From contig NZ_JACVCV010000021.1 of assembly GCF_017811155.1 (NCBI RefSeq), positions 1 through 64,000 on the forward strand: a stretch of 64,000 nucleotides of DNA. Direction: 5' to 3'. The position numbers were made by a program, and so were the translations under genes. The notes beneath the pieces are model-generated. The model did not search any database. It was given only the letters and a program-made list of their open reading frames with translations, and had not been told where the DNA came from. This DNA comes from Lunatimonas salinarum. Its GTDB lineage: Bacteria; Bacteroidota; Bacteroidia; Cytophagales; Cyclobacteriaceae. Below are positions 28,901 to 36,962 of the stretch, piece by piece (position 1 is the first letter of the stretch; each line of letters starts with the position of its first letter).

Positions 28901-29646
28901 TCGTCTTGGGGAGTAGATTTGAAACGGATGGTGTGGTGAAATTGCTGAGTCACCCACAAGTTAACCTGATTGAAGAGGAAAACCCTGTCAAGTTAATTCC
29001 TCTTATGCAGCAGGCGGCGGTGGATGCACTGGTGATTTACAATGCCAAGATCGGTCAGCCACTTCTTGATTTGATGCAATCGATCGGTGAAAATCCGGAA
29101 AACAAGGTAGCACTTCCGGTAGTTTATCTTTTTGAGTTGATGGAATACGGTCTTCAGGAAAAGCTGATAGACATCGGTGTGCACACCTTTATCGAGTTGC
29201 CGTGCAGCACGGAATTCATCAATAAGAAGCTGTTCGGACTTATCAGTAATAGAAGACTGTACTTAGCGGAAAAGCGGCAGCACGCGTTTCTCCCGATGTC
29301 GGATGAGCAACTCCCTCACGATCATTTTTCCCCGAACGAACGGTTGATACGGCAAGCCATGCGTATAATTAAAGAACAGTATGCCGACCCTAATTTTAGG
29401 GTGGACGTGCTGAGTACCAAATTGGGTATTTCAAAAATGAAGTGTTACCGTCTATTCAAGGAAGTGCTAGATACCACTCCCTCTGATTTGATCATCCGGA
29501 TGAGGCTGCAAAAGGCCGAACGATTACTCCATAAAAAGCAAATGAATGTATCGGAAGTCGGTTTTGAATGTGGGTTTAATGATCCCAAGTATTTCAGTAA
29601 GTTGTTCAAAAAGCACTATGGAGCTTCACCGAGGTCTTTCGTTTAG
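25960..29646 (+). CDS. Degenerate hybrid two-component (HTCS-like) regulator
   Basis: About 1228 aa from the Met at 25960, which starts the signal peptide MKSLFLTSLYCVMTLIVMGQ. Order: periplasmic Reg_prop beta-propeller (about 20-610, repeats such as GALWIATWDGLNFFDG and GDLWIGTLGGISVY), Y_Y_Y domain (about 610-680), a transmembrane helix (about 683-700), coiled coil, a histidine-kinase-like region, a receiver-like region and a C-terminal AraC DNA-binding domain (about 1120-1228). The phosphorelay residues look lost. LSQFGPPL stands where SHELRTPL is expected, with Ser765 in place of His. No ATP-lid glycine motif is visible. The receiver has Asn1028 where Asp is expected, and lacks the acidic pair and the conserved Lys. 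It probably still senses a saccharide and binds DNA, by a phosphorylation-independent route. Confidence 0.85.
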   Translation: MKSLFLTSLYCVMTLIVMGQNMKFKTYTVEHGLSNNSINALANDPSGALWIATWDGLNFFDGREFKIFKHDPQNANSLAGNYIYNLLVDDSGTLWVQSSLTSISKQTSFGTFENFYFEGEVDDFGPGKSQQPIIRVGNQHYCYRDGRFLPCAASERGGSAVPSYEKVILKHFPDLHIKDHFRDKQGNIWFATTTTGLFILPYYEEDSGPESFHNYTVDASDPYGLRSNEVYGLHEDVFGNVWLALKDGGLSKAHKNSHSINSISPHSKRYSELPQETIRAIHQDHKGNLLLGFYNSGVFLFDKVQRKFVELELTVGKGNSDWKRIRSIRKDNHGSVWIGTYAGLARLREDGTMQYFPGGDTPHLTTGRNYDIFEDRDEDCLWVACWGGLSKFSHELQRFVPFEGQEKLGDYHIRKIVKSHGSLWLATENHGVIRFQAGDLEFLSYEHGLLDNSVYSLLPERHSGDLWIGTLGGISVYRPGAGFVRQITEKDGLFSQLVYGLLAGEDHVWVSTTKGIAAIDRTTFQVTGLPPEEGWQSGEFSEGAYYKNERGTLFFAGVKGLDYFDPRALDLNFDLPKIQLRAFHSESFNQVRYPNQIQATVLPVQFSANPYNQVVYRLDPLEKDWKILDPSLKIRYENLPPGDYTLLAKNQSDPSDSEVAALHMVIPMPFWKAPSFLIFSVGSFFVFFIYWRHRLNIRHRQKLQHLIDERTKTIEDQKEKLLEINASLDKKNREISAQKAQLLELHNQQKNPDFEIEKFKRFVLSQFGPPLAKIKNAIELEELGQDNVQQEISGQVNTLIRELRDWEKLSVLDHLEESKPSMTVLSSLFESFIHELRAQLKTRQIVLSYDFQLGEEWVRLDVLRMKIFFHCIFRELLKFMEIQSQITIEAWVSDQSVCIRTKSDSHILTANFQPMMDGSPYIRSAQRILADLCGKMDFESEDGVSLTICIPFVLAEHPHGSLNWELLDMEDRMDSDRSNVVVLGSRFETDGVVKLLSHPQVNLIEEENPVKLIPLMQQAAVDALVIYNAKIGQPLLDLMQSIGENPENKVALPVVYLFELMEYGLQEKLIDIGVHTFIELPCSTEFINKKLFGLISNRRLYLAEKRQHAFLPMSDEQLPHDHFSPNERLIRQAMRIIKEQYADPNFRVDVLSTKLGISKMKCYRLFKEVLDTTPSDLIIRMRLQKAERLLHKKQMNVSEVGFECGFNDPKYFSKLFKKHYGASPRSFV

Positions 29647-29732
29647 GGGGCGTAGACGACTGTTCTGAAGTTTTTTTGCTTGTTAGATCCAGCATTAATT
29701 GCCGCTTGATTGCGGTTTAACCGGAAAAAACA

Positions 29733-30626
29733 ATGGAGCCCATAAAAATCTATGAAATGCCTGAAACACCTGAAAATCAGGAGTTTCAATTGTATGAGGT
29801 ACAAGGGAAGACCATCTCAAATACGCATTATCCCCATGAGACGGACCGTCCCCATCGGCATCGGTATTACGAAGTATGTGTCTTTGTGAACGGTGCGGGA
29901 AGGCATGAAATCGATTTTAATACGCACCGTATTCAATCAAATAGCATTCATTTTTTATCGCCAGGTCAAGTTCATTTGATCTCCCGCGAAGAAGACTACC
30001 ATGGCTATCTGATGGTGTTTTCCAAGGAGTTCTATTCTCTCGATACCTTTCATGAAGATCTGCTATTTCAGTTGCCCTTTTTCAACAACCCCCACAGCGT
30101 ACCCATTCTCAACTTGACTCCCGGTAGGTTTGGAGAGATGTTGGAATTGATAGCGTTGATGAAAAGGGAACTGCTGAACACAGGGGTGTATGGAAATGAG
30201 ATTTTGAGAAGCTATCTGCAGGTCTTTCTGCTGAAGTGTAAGCAGCATTACATTGATTTTTTTGCGGAAAAGCAAAAAATGCTGGATCCCCATTATACCT
30301 TGGTTCAGCAATTCAACACCTTATTGGAGCAGCAATTTCGAAAAAATCACCTAGTCCAGCACTATGCGGATCTGTTGGGTGTGTCGCCGGCGTTGTTAAA
30401 TAAGCACGTGAAACGAATCACCGGTTCCACTGCTGGAGACCTGATTATTGAGCGCCTTATCTTGCAAGCCAAGCGTTACCTAATCTACACAGATTTGACG
30501 AATAAGGAAGTGGCTTATCAGCTCAATTACGAGGATCCCTCTTATTTTAGTCGGATTTTTAAAAAGAAAACGGGCTTTAGTCCATCAGACTTCAGAAAGG
30601 GCGAGAACGAAAAGTACCAGAATTAG
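29733..30626 (+). CDS. AraC family transcriptional regulator
   Basis: A 297-aa regulator with an N-terminal cupin-like sensor (RPHRHRYYEVCVFVNGAGRH, metal- or ligand-binding His cluster) and a C-terminal double HTH (about residues 195-290). The second HTH matches the AraC signature (KEVAYQLNYEDPSYFSRIFK, then KKTGFSPSDFR). It lies between the HTCS-like gene and the GH88-like operon on the same strand, and 153 bp upstream of the operon. It is the likely local activator of the catabolic operon. Confidence 0.9.
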   Translation: MEPIKIYEMPETPENQEFQLYEVQGKTISNTHYPHETDRPHRHRYYEVCVFVNGAGRHEIDFNTHRIQSNSIHFLSPGQVHLISREEDYHGYLMVFSKEFYSLDTFHEDLLFQLPFFNNPHSVPILNLTPGRFGEMLELIALMKRELLNTGVYGNEILRSYLQVFLLKCKQHYIDFFAEKQKMLDPHYTLVQQFNTLLEQQFRKNHLVQHYADLLGVSPALLNKHVKRITGSTAGDLIIERLILQAKRYLIYTDLTNKEVAYQLNYEDPSYFSRIFKKKTGFSPSDFRKGENEKYQN

Positions 30627-30779
30627 GCGATAAAATGCCTTTATTTTGGACGAAATCAGCGGTATCTTTATCGAAAGTTCGAAAAGTGCTTGATTTACTT
30701 CTTGCTGATTTCGAATGATAATTTGGTATTTTGATCTATTGAAACTGATTTATAATATAAAACATACTTCCAATTTAAA

Positions 30780-32162
30780 ATGATAAAAATAGATTTTGAT
30801 CTTAAACCCAAAGACCTCAAAGGCGCACTGGACAGGTTTTGGCAGCTATCCGGTGAAAAGATAGAGGCCATTGAACGCGAATATCCACAGGATAAAGGCT
30901 CGCCGGTATTTACGGTTAATGGCAAGTACACCACACGCGGTTGGACGGAGTGGACGCAGGGTTTCCAATTTGGATCCTCTATCCTGCAATTCGACGCCAC
31001 GGGTGAAGATCGTTTTCTGGAATCCGGAAAGGAAAAGACCTTAAAGCTGATGGCGCCCCATATTAGCCATACAGGTGTACACGACCACGGATTTAACAAT
31101 GCGAGTACTTATGGAAATTTACTTCGTCTGATGATCGAAGGAAAGATCCCGCACAACGAGTGGGAGAAGAACTTTTACGAGTTGGCCTTAAAAATATCCG
31201 GTGCCGTACAGGCAAGCCGTTGGACCACCATCAAAAACGGGGGGTATATTTATTCCTTTAACGGTCCGCACTCGCTTTTTGTGGATACCATACGAACTGT
31301 GCGTATACTGATGCTAAGCCACAGCCTGGGGCATGTGCTTCAGCAGGAAAACGATGTACGGGTCAACCTTTTGGTGCGGGGATTGCAGCATGCCAAAGCC
31401 ACGGCCGATTATTCCGTTTTTTACGGAGAGGGTAGAGACAGCTACGACCTCTGGGGTAGAACCGCACACGAAAGCGTTTTCAATACCAACGACGGCAACT
31501 TCCGTTGTCCAAATGCGCAGCAGGGATACACGGGCTTTTCAACTTGGACCCGAGGTTTGGCTTGGGCCATGTGCGGATTTGCCGAAGAATTGGAATACAT
31601 CGATACCCTTTCCGACGCAGATCTAGCGGCTTATGGTTCGCGTAAAGAAATAGAAGCGTTTATGTTGAAGGCCGCACAGGCCACCTGTGATTTCTACATC
31701 GAACATTCTCCGGTGGACGGTATTCCTTACTGGGATACCGGAGCGCCAAACCTTCACAAATTGGGGGATTACCTGTCACGCGAAGCCGACCCCTACAATG
31801 AATTTGAGCCGGTGGACAGTTCAGCGGCGGCAATTGGTGCGCAGGGACTGCTTAGACTGGGGCATTACCTTACCAAAAGAGGAGAGAATGAAAAGGGCGC
31901 TAAGTATTGGCAAGCCGGACTGACCGTCCTAAAGACCTTATTGCAGGAGCCCTATCTTTCTACCAATACAGCCCATCAGGGTATTTTGCTTCATTCCATT
32001 TATCATCAACCGAATGGCTGGGACAATGTACCTGCCGGACGGAAGATAGCTTGTGAGGAGTCCAGTATGTGGGGAGATTACCACGCACGTGAGTTGGCGC
32101 TATATGTGACCCGTATCATTGGTGAGGAAAATTACTACACCTTTTTCAACTGCCTGTCATGA
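30780..32162 (+). CDS. GH88/GH105-like unsaturated uronyl hydrolase, cytoplasmic
   Basis: A 460-aa (alpha/alpha)6-barrel protein with no signal peptide. HDHGFNNAS with Asp102 and SLFVDTIRTV with Asp169 match the two catalytic aspartates of unsaturated glucuronyl hydrolases. DTGAP, EPVDSSAAAIGAQGLLRL and ESSMWGDY match conserved late GH88 motifs. Such enzymes hydrate the double bond of the unsaturated uronic acid left by polysaccharide lyases, which releases the sugar. Here the substrate must be imported first. The gene begins an operon, and its stop overlaps the next start by 4 bp (ATGA). Confidence 0.8.
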   Translation: MIKIDFDLKPKDLKGALDRFWQLSGEKIEAIEREYPQDKGSPVFTVNGKYTTRGWTEWTQGFQFGSSILQFDATGEDRFLESGKEKTLKLMAPHISHTGVHDHGFNNASTYGNLLRLMIEGKIPHNEWEKNFYELALKISGAVQASRWTTIKNGGYIYSFNGPHSLFVDTIRTVRILMLSHSLGHVLQQENDVRVNLLVRGLQHAKATADYSVFYGEGRDSYDLWGRTAHESVFNTNDGNFRCPNAQQGYTGFSTWTRGLAWAMCGFAEELEYIDTLSDADLAAYGSRKEIEAFMLKAAQATCDFYIEHSPVDGIPYWDTGAPNLHKLGDYLSREADPYNEFEPVDSSAAAIGAQGLLRLGHYLTKRGENEKGAKYWQAGLTVLKTLLQEPYLSTNTAHQGILLHSIYHQPNGWDNVPAGRKIACEESSMWGDYHARELALYVTRIIGEENYYTFFNCLS

Positions 32163-32989
32163 GTACAAAGCCTATAGAAGATCTAAGCAAGCTCTGTATC
32201 CACACCATTACAACCAAATCTTGGAGTTTGGAAGAGGCTGCGGATCGGTACGAAGCGGCCGGTGTAAAAGGCATATCCGTATGGCGGCAATACCTAGAGG
32301 GACGCAACATTGCACAGGCAGGTGATCGTCTCAGAGGACATGGGTTGGAGATCGTCTCGTTGGTAAGGGGAGGATTCTTCCCCTCTACTTCTTCTGCGCA
32401 ACGAAAGAAAGCCATTGAAGACAACCTAAAGGCCGTAGATGAGGCAGCGGCACTGGGTGCGGAGATGATCGTTTTGGTATGTGGCGCAGATCTAGGACAG
32501 TCTTTGGAGGTTTCTAGATCCCAAATCCAAGAGGGAATCGAGCAGGTGCTTCCGTATGCGATGCAAAACAACGTGAAGTTGGCTATTGAGCCCCTGCACC
32601 CCATGTATGCCGATACCCGATCTGCTGTGAATACCTTGGAGCAGGCCAATGATATGGCGGAGGCAATAGGTTCCGATTATGTCGGAATTGCCGCCGATGT
32701 ATACCACCTGTGGTGGGATCCGCATTTGGAAGCTGAAATCAAGCGCTGTGGGGCAAATGGCAACCTGCTGGCATTTCATATTTGCGATTGGGTGAGCCCA
32801 ACGGTGGATATGCTAAATGACCGTGGGTTGATGGGCGAGGGATGTATTCCGATCCAAAAAATAAGAGGCTGGGTCGAGGCGGCCGGTTTTCAGGGATTTA
32901 ACGAAGTGGAAATCTTTTCGGACCGGCATTGGGCCAGCGATCAGGATGCCTTTCTTCAAAAAATAGTGGATAGTTATCGAAACTGCTAG
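32159..32989 (+). CDS. Sugar phosphate isomerase/epimerase-like TIM-barrel protein
   Basis: A 276-aa protein of the xylose isomerase-like/AP endonuclease 2 superfamily. The metal-binding pattern is visible in VKLAIEPLHPMYAD (Glu), YVGIAADVYHLWWDP (Asp, His), LLAFHICDW (His) and FNEVEIFSDRHW (Glu). No signal peptide. Its start overlaps the GH88-like stop by 4 bp, so the two are translationally coupled. It probably isomerises or epimerises the sugar released by the hydrolase. The exact reaction cannot be read from the sequence. Confidence 0.85.
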   Translation: MSTKPIEDLSKLCIHTITTKSWSLEEAADRYEAAGVKGISVWRQYLEGRNIAQAGDRLRGHGLEIVSLVRGGFFPSTSSAQRKKAIEDNLKAVDEAAALGAEMIVLVCGADLGQSLEVSRSQIQEGIEQVLPYAMQNNVKLAIEPLHPMYADTRSAVNTLEQANDMAEAIGSDYVGIAADVYHLWWDPHLEAEIKRCGANGNLLAFHICDWVSPTVDMLNDRGLMGEGCIPIQKIRGWVEAAGFQGFNEVEIFSDRHWASDQDAFLQKIVDSYRNC

Positions 32990-33035
32990 TAGGTTTTAAG
33001 TAAGAAAATAGATAGAACTCAAAATTTTATAGAAA

Positions 33036-34178
33036 ATGGAACATAAAATAGGCATCATCATGAATGGTGTGACCGGTAGAATGGGCACCAATCAGCATTT
33101 GATGAGAAGTATCGTAGCCATCATTCAACAGGGTGGGGTGAAATTGCCCAATGGAGATACCATCATGCCGGATCCCGTATTGGTAGGTAGAAACCAGTCG
33201 AAATTGGATGAATTGAGTAAAATGTCGGGAGTAGCGAAGACGACTACAGACTTAGACTCGGTCATGAATGATCCTTATTACACGGTTTATTTCGATGCAC
33301 AGACCACTGGCCGGAGAGCGGATGCCGTGAAGCAGGCGGTAAAGGCTGGAAAGCATGTGTACTGCGAAAAGCCCGTTTCGGTAGATACCAAAACGGCGTT
33401 GGAACTTTATGAACTTTGTGAACAGGCGGGTGTAAAGCATGGCGTGGTGCAGGACAAATTGTGGTTGCCAGGTCTACGCAAGTTAAAGCGGCTGATTGAA
33501 AATGGTTTCTTTGGCGAGATCTTGTCTGTTAGGGGAGAGTTTGGGTATTGGGTATTTGAAGGGCATACTGTTCCCGCACAACGGCCCTCTTGGAATTACC
33601 GTAAGGAAGACGATGGTGGTATTATCGTAGATATGTTATGCCATTGGCGTTATGTGCTGGACAATATATTCGGAAAGGTTAAGGCAGTTTCTTGCTTAGG
33701 GGCAACCCATATCAAGGAGCGTATCGATGAGGCAGGAAAGCCCTATACCTGTACCGCAGATGACGCAGCTTATGCGACCTTTGAATTGGAAGGGGATGTG
33801 GTGGCACATTTCAACTCCTCTTGGACGGTGCGGGTTCGAAGGGACGATCTACTTACCCTTCAGGTAGACGGCACAAAGGGTTCTGCGGTAGCAGGCTTGC
33901 GGGAATGCTATATTCAGCATTACGGAAACACCCCCAAGCCTGTTTGGAATCCTGATATCGTGCAGCCGATTGACTTTTACGGTGGATGGTCTAAAGTACC
34001 TGAGCAAGAGCCTTTTGACAATGCCTTTAAAGTGCAGTGGGAGCTGTTCCTAAAGCACGTAGTGTTGGACGAGCCGTTTCCGTGGAATATGAAAGAAGGG
34101 GCAAAAGGCATCCAACTGGCAGAGAAAGGTATTGAAAGCTGGGAGAAGCGATGTTGGGTAGACATACCGGAGTTATAG
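33036..34178 (+). CDS. Gfo/Idh/MocA family dehydrogenase, cytoplasmic
   Basis: A 380-aa protein without a signal peptide. The N-terminal Rossmann region has GVTGRMGTNQH, an unusually long form of the glycine motif, and YCEKPVSVDT gives the EKP signature with the catalytic Lys. The C-terminal domain contains GGIIVDMLCHWRYVLDN, the usual metal-free active-site His/Asp helix. It oxidises a sugar or sugar acid with NAD(P). It follows the isomerase by 46 bp, and the SDR starts 1 bp after its stop. It probably acts in the same uronate or keto-sugar pathway. Confidence 0.88.
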   Translation: MEHKIGIIMNGVTGRMGTNQHLMRSIVAIIQQGGVKLPNGDTIMPDPVLVGRNQSKLDELSKMSGVAKTTTDLDSVMNDPYYTVYFDAQTTGRRADAVKQAVKAGKHVYCEKPVSVDTKTALELYELCEQAGVKHGVVQDKLWLPGLRKLKRLIENGFFGEILSVRGEFGYWVFEGHTVPAQRPSWNYRKEDDGGIIVDMLCHWRYVLDNIFGKVKAVSCLGATHIKERIDEAGKPYTCTADDAAYATFELEGDVVAHFNSSWTVRVRRDDLLTLQVDGTKGSAVAGLRECYIQHYGNTPKPVWNPDIVQPIDFYGGWSKVPEQEPFDNAFKVQWELFLKHVVLDEPFPWNMKEGAKGIQLAEKGIESWEKRCWVDIPEL

Positions 34179-34179
34179 T

Positions 34180-34950
34180 ATGAAAAGAGTAGCATTGGTA
34201 ACTGGCGGATCCCGGGGCATTGGCCTCGGGATAGCCAAATGTCTGGCAAAGGAAGGTTTTGACCTAGCCATCAATGGGATGCGTGCGGAGCGGGACACCG
34301 CCGATTCGCTTGATGAATTGCGAAGATTGGGCGCAGAGGTATTGTACTGTCAAGGTGATGTGAGTGATCAAGCACAGCGAAATGCGATTATCGAAAAAAT
34401 AAGATCGCATTTTGGGCGTTTGCATGTGTTGGTCAACAACGCCGGAGTTGCACCCAAGGAACGAAAGGATATACTGGAAGCAACCGAAGAGAGTTTTGAG
34501 TACGTTTTGAAAACCAATTTGAATTCAGCTTACTTTCTTTCGCAGCTAGCAGCCAACTGGATGATCGCGCAGCAAGCTGAAGACTCCGATTTCAGGGGAT
34601 GCCTGATCAATGTGTCTTCTATTTCTGCAACGATCGCATCGGTAAACCGCGGAGAGTATTGCATTGCAAAGGCGGGCATGAGCATGGCTACTCAACTGTT
34701 TGCTGTGCGTTTGGGAGAGTTTAACATTCCTGTGTACGAGGTGAGGCCAGGAATCATAGCTACTGACATGACCTCCGGGGTAAAGGAAAAATACGATAAG
34801 CTGCTTGCCGGTGGACTGTGTGTACAAGCCCGTTGGGGCATGCCTGAGGATGTGGGATTGGCGGTGGCTTCGTTGGCCGTGGGCAATTTTCCTTATTCCA
34901 CCGGACAGGTAGTGATGGTTGACGGGGGACTTAGTATACCTCGCTTGTAA
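34180..34950 (+). CDS. SDR family oxidoreductase (FabG-like)
   Basis: A 256-aa classical SDR. The motifs are TGGSRGIGLG at residues 8-17, NNAG in VLVNNAGVAP, the Ser in INVSSIS and YxxxK in YCIAKAGM. The C-terminus TGQVVMVDGGLSIP is typical. It is often annotated as 3-ketoacyl-ACP reductase, but its position as the last gene of a sugar-catabolic operon argues for a keto-sugar or sugar-acid reductase. It ends 7 bp before a strong terminator. Confidence 0.88.
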   Translation: MKRVALVTGGSRGIGLGIAKCLAKEGFDLAINGMRAERDTADSLDELRRLGAEVLYCQGDVSDQAQRNAIIEKIRSHFGRLHVLVNNAGVAPKERKDILEATEESFEYVLKTNLNSAYFLSQLAANWMIAQQAEDSDFRGCLINVSSISATIASVNRGEYCIAKAGMSMATQLFAVRLGEFNIPVYEVRPGIIATDMTSGVKEKYDKLLAGGLCVQARWGMPEDVGLAVASLAVGNFPYSTGQVVMVDGGLSIPRL

Positions 34951-34957
34951 TGCTCCC

Positions 34958-34991
34958 AAAAACCTACCGGCTCCATTAGGTAGGTTTTTTT
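34958..34991 (+). terminator. Terminator of the GH88-like operon
   Basis: AAAAACCTACC and GGTAGGTTTTT form an 11-bp stem with a 10-bp loop, and the 3' arm runs into seven T. It closes the GH88-isomerase-Gfo/Idh-SDR transcript before the MFS gene. Confidence 0.92.
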
Positions 34992-35118
34992 CTTAAAAAT
35001 CCAGTTCCCTACCAAGAAAGGTGAGCCATTTAAAATAAATGAAGTGACTAACCAAGGATAATTAGTTGAAAAACCATATTATTACTTTTTCTAAAATTAT
35101 CCCACTCAACCCAAAAGA

Positions 35119-36372
35119 ATGAATTCAAACGCACAAGCCTCAGAAATTGAACATGCGGCACCGCAAAGTTCGAAAACCTATATCATCGTTACTGCCTTCT
35201 TAGCCCTTTTTGCCATCGTTGGTTTCGGCTATTATGGGCTTCCATTCTTTTTTGATTTTATCATGGAAGAGAGGGGCTGGTCCCGAGCTACCGTTACTTC
35301 GGGAAATGCCGTTGGAAAGCTGATTGTTGCCCCACTTTTTGGGTTTCTTGCAGGCTGGATGATTGACAAATACGGCCCGCGCAGACTGATGATGACGGGT
35401 GCGTTTATGCTAGCTACGGCGTTTGTAGGGCTCGCATTTTCCAGCTCGCTGGAAATGTTTTACATCTTCTACATCTTCAATGCGCTGGGGTACGTATTTG
35501 GTGGTCCGCTTCCCTGTCAGGTTTTGATTTCCCGGTGGTTCGATAAGAATCGAGGGAAGGCGATGGGAATTGCTTACTTGGGCATTGGCGCAGGAGGAGC
35601 GGTAGTACCGCTGATTGCCGCTAAATTGGAGAGCGTCTTTGATTGGCACGTGGCTTTGGCTTCCTTGGGTATCTTGGCATTTTTGATCATTTTTCCCATT
35701 TCTTATTTTATCAAAGATTCACCCTCCAAACGTGTAGAACAAAAGGCGCAAGTAAAAGGTGTACCTATTAGGGAAATCCTGCGAAACAGAAACTTTTACC
35801 TATTGGCATTCGGTAGTATGTGCTCTATCGGCGTGGTAGGCGGCATTGGTCAGCACATCAAGTTATATCTTAGCGATCTCAACTACTCCCAAGCAGAGGC
35901 AGCCAATGTGATGTCTTTTGTCCTGCTCTCCAGTCTGATGGGTCGGGTATTGATGGGGTGGTTAGCAGATATCATTAATCGAAAATACGTGATGTTGATG
36001 ATCTATCTGATCGTAGCTTTGGCCATACCCTTATTGCTTATGCCAGAGTTTACTGGACGAATTTATATTTTCGCAGTAATATTCGGTATTGGATTGGGAG
36101 GAGATTACATGATTATCCCGTTGATGGCAGGCGATCTTTTTGGGTTAAAGGCACTTGGCAGGACCATGGGGATCATTTTAGTGGCAGATGGAGTGGCCGA
36201 GTCTGTATTTCCCGTGGTTTTGGGCTGGCTATATAACGAGGAAACGCAAAGTTATGCCCTCGGATTTTCCATTCTGATTGCCGTTGCATTGTTGGGCGCA
36301 GTATTTATCTCTTTCTTACCTAAGTCCAATCAAAACAAAGGAATGGAGGGAATCGTAGAAAGTGGCGATTAA
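35119..36372 (+). CDS. MFS transporter, OFA/monocarboxylate-like
   Basis: A 417-aa protein with about 12 transmembrane helices. The motif-A-like loop is GWMIDKYGPRRLMMTG (near residues 76-91), and a second copy is GWLADIINRKYVM in the middle. The PCQVLISRWFDKNRGKAMGI stretch resembles oxalate/formate antiporter and monocarboxylate-type MFS proteins. It probably imports a carboxylated sugar or small acid for the upstream operon. It is separated from it by a terminator and 168 bp, so it has its own promoter. Confidence 0.88.
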   Translation: MNSNAQASEIEHAAPQSSKTYIIVTAFLALFAIVGFGYYGLPFFFDFIMEERGWSRATVTSGNAVGKLIVAPLFGFLAGWMIDKYGPRRLMMTGAFMLATAFVGLAFSSSLEMFYIFYIFNALGYVFGGPLPCQVLISRWFDKNRGKAMGIAYLGIGAGGAVVPLIAAKLESVFDWHVALASLGILAFLIIFPISYFIKDSPSKRVEQKAQVKGVPIREILRNRNFYLLAFGSMCSIGVVGGIGQHIKLYLSDLNYSQAEAANVMSFVLLSSLMGRVLMGWLADIINRKYVMLMIYLIVALAIPLLLMPEFTGRIYIFAVIFGIGLGGDYMIIPLMAGDLFGLKALGRTMGIILVADGVAESVFPVVLGWLYNEETQSYALGFSILIAVALLGAVFISFLPKSNQNKGMEGIVESGD

Positions 36373-36401
36373 GTGCAATCACTTGATTGCTCGTAGGAAA
36401 G

Positions 36402-36432
36402 AAAAGCCTGGGGAATACCTCAGGCTTTTTTT
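36402..36432 (+). terminator. Terminator of the MFS gene
   Basis: AAAAGCCTG and CAGGCTTTTTT pair with an inner GG/CC around AATA, followed by a T run. The T run overlaps the last codon of the convergent nucleotidase gene (stop at 36431-36433). The structure could serve both directions. Confidence 0.9.
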
Positions 36433-36961
36433 AGGTCAATAAAAATTGGGCAAGATCCTCCCATCCATTTACCCGGAAGTGCTTTCCTGGATCGGCTAGC
36501 TTATTGTGTGGTTGCGTATAGAGAAACGATCGCTTTCCCTGGAACACATCCAGGTTTTTAAAGTGGTCGTCTATCATAATATCCGTGTGAATGGGATACT
36601 TGGAGCCGCATAGGATGATCTGTTTCCACGTGATGAAAGGAAAATGCATGCCCAACCACTCATATTTTTCTATCAGGCTATTCGGATATTCCATGGCCGC
36701 TGAGACGATATACACTTCATAATTTTGATTCAGCTCTTTGAGAACCGATACGGCTGCTGGCATGACTGAAGCGGTTCGGAAAAATCCTGCCGTGCGAACA
36801 TGTTTTTCAATCAACGGAAAAGCTACATGTTCAGGAACTCCGACCATGGACTCTTCAGGGATGCTTTCACCTGTTTCTTCGAGGTGCATTTTTTGAAACT
36901 GCGCATACACATCTGCCAAGACCCCGTCCATGTCTACGGCAATAGAAGCTTGTCTGGCCAA
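36431..36961 (-). CDS. 5'(3')-deoxyribonucleotidase-like HAD hydrolase
   Basis: A 176-aa HAD-superfamily protein of the NT5C type. The nucleophile motif DMDGVLAD is at residues 9-16, motif II is in VYIVSAAMEYP, and motif IV is in DIMIDDHFKN. It dephosphorylates nucleoside monophosphates in known members. It starts 1 bp after the stop of the upstream coiled-coil gene, so the two are co-transcribed. The transcript direction is convergent with the MFS gene. Confidence 0.88.
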   Translation of the reverse strand: MARQASIAVDMDGVLADVYAQFQKMHLEETGESIPEESMVGVPEHVAFPLIEKHVRTAGFFRTASVMPAAVSVLKELNQNYEVYIVSAAMEYPNSLIEKYEWLGMHFPFITWKQIILCGSKYPIHTDIMIDDHFKNLDVFQGKRSFLYTQPHNKLADPGKHFRVNGWEDLAQFLLT

Positions 36962-36962
36962 T

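Noticed and set aside
36374-36389. Short inverted repeat GCAATC/GATTGC
   Set aside because: Six-bp arms occur often by chance, and the stronger terminator is just downstream.
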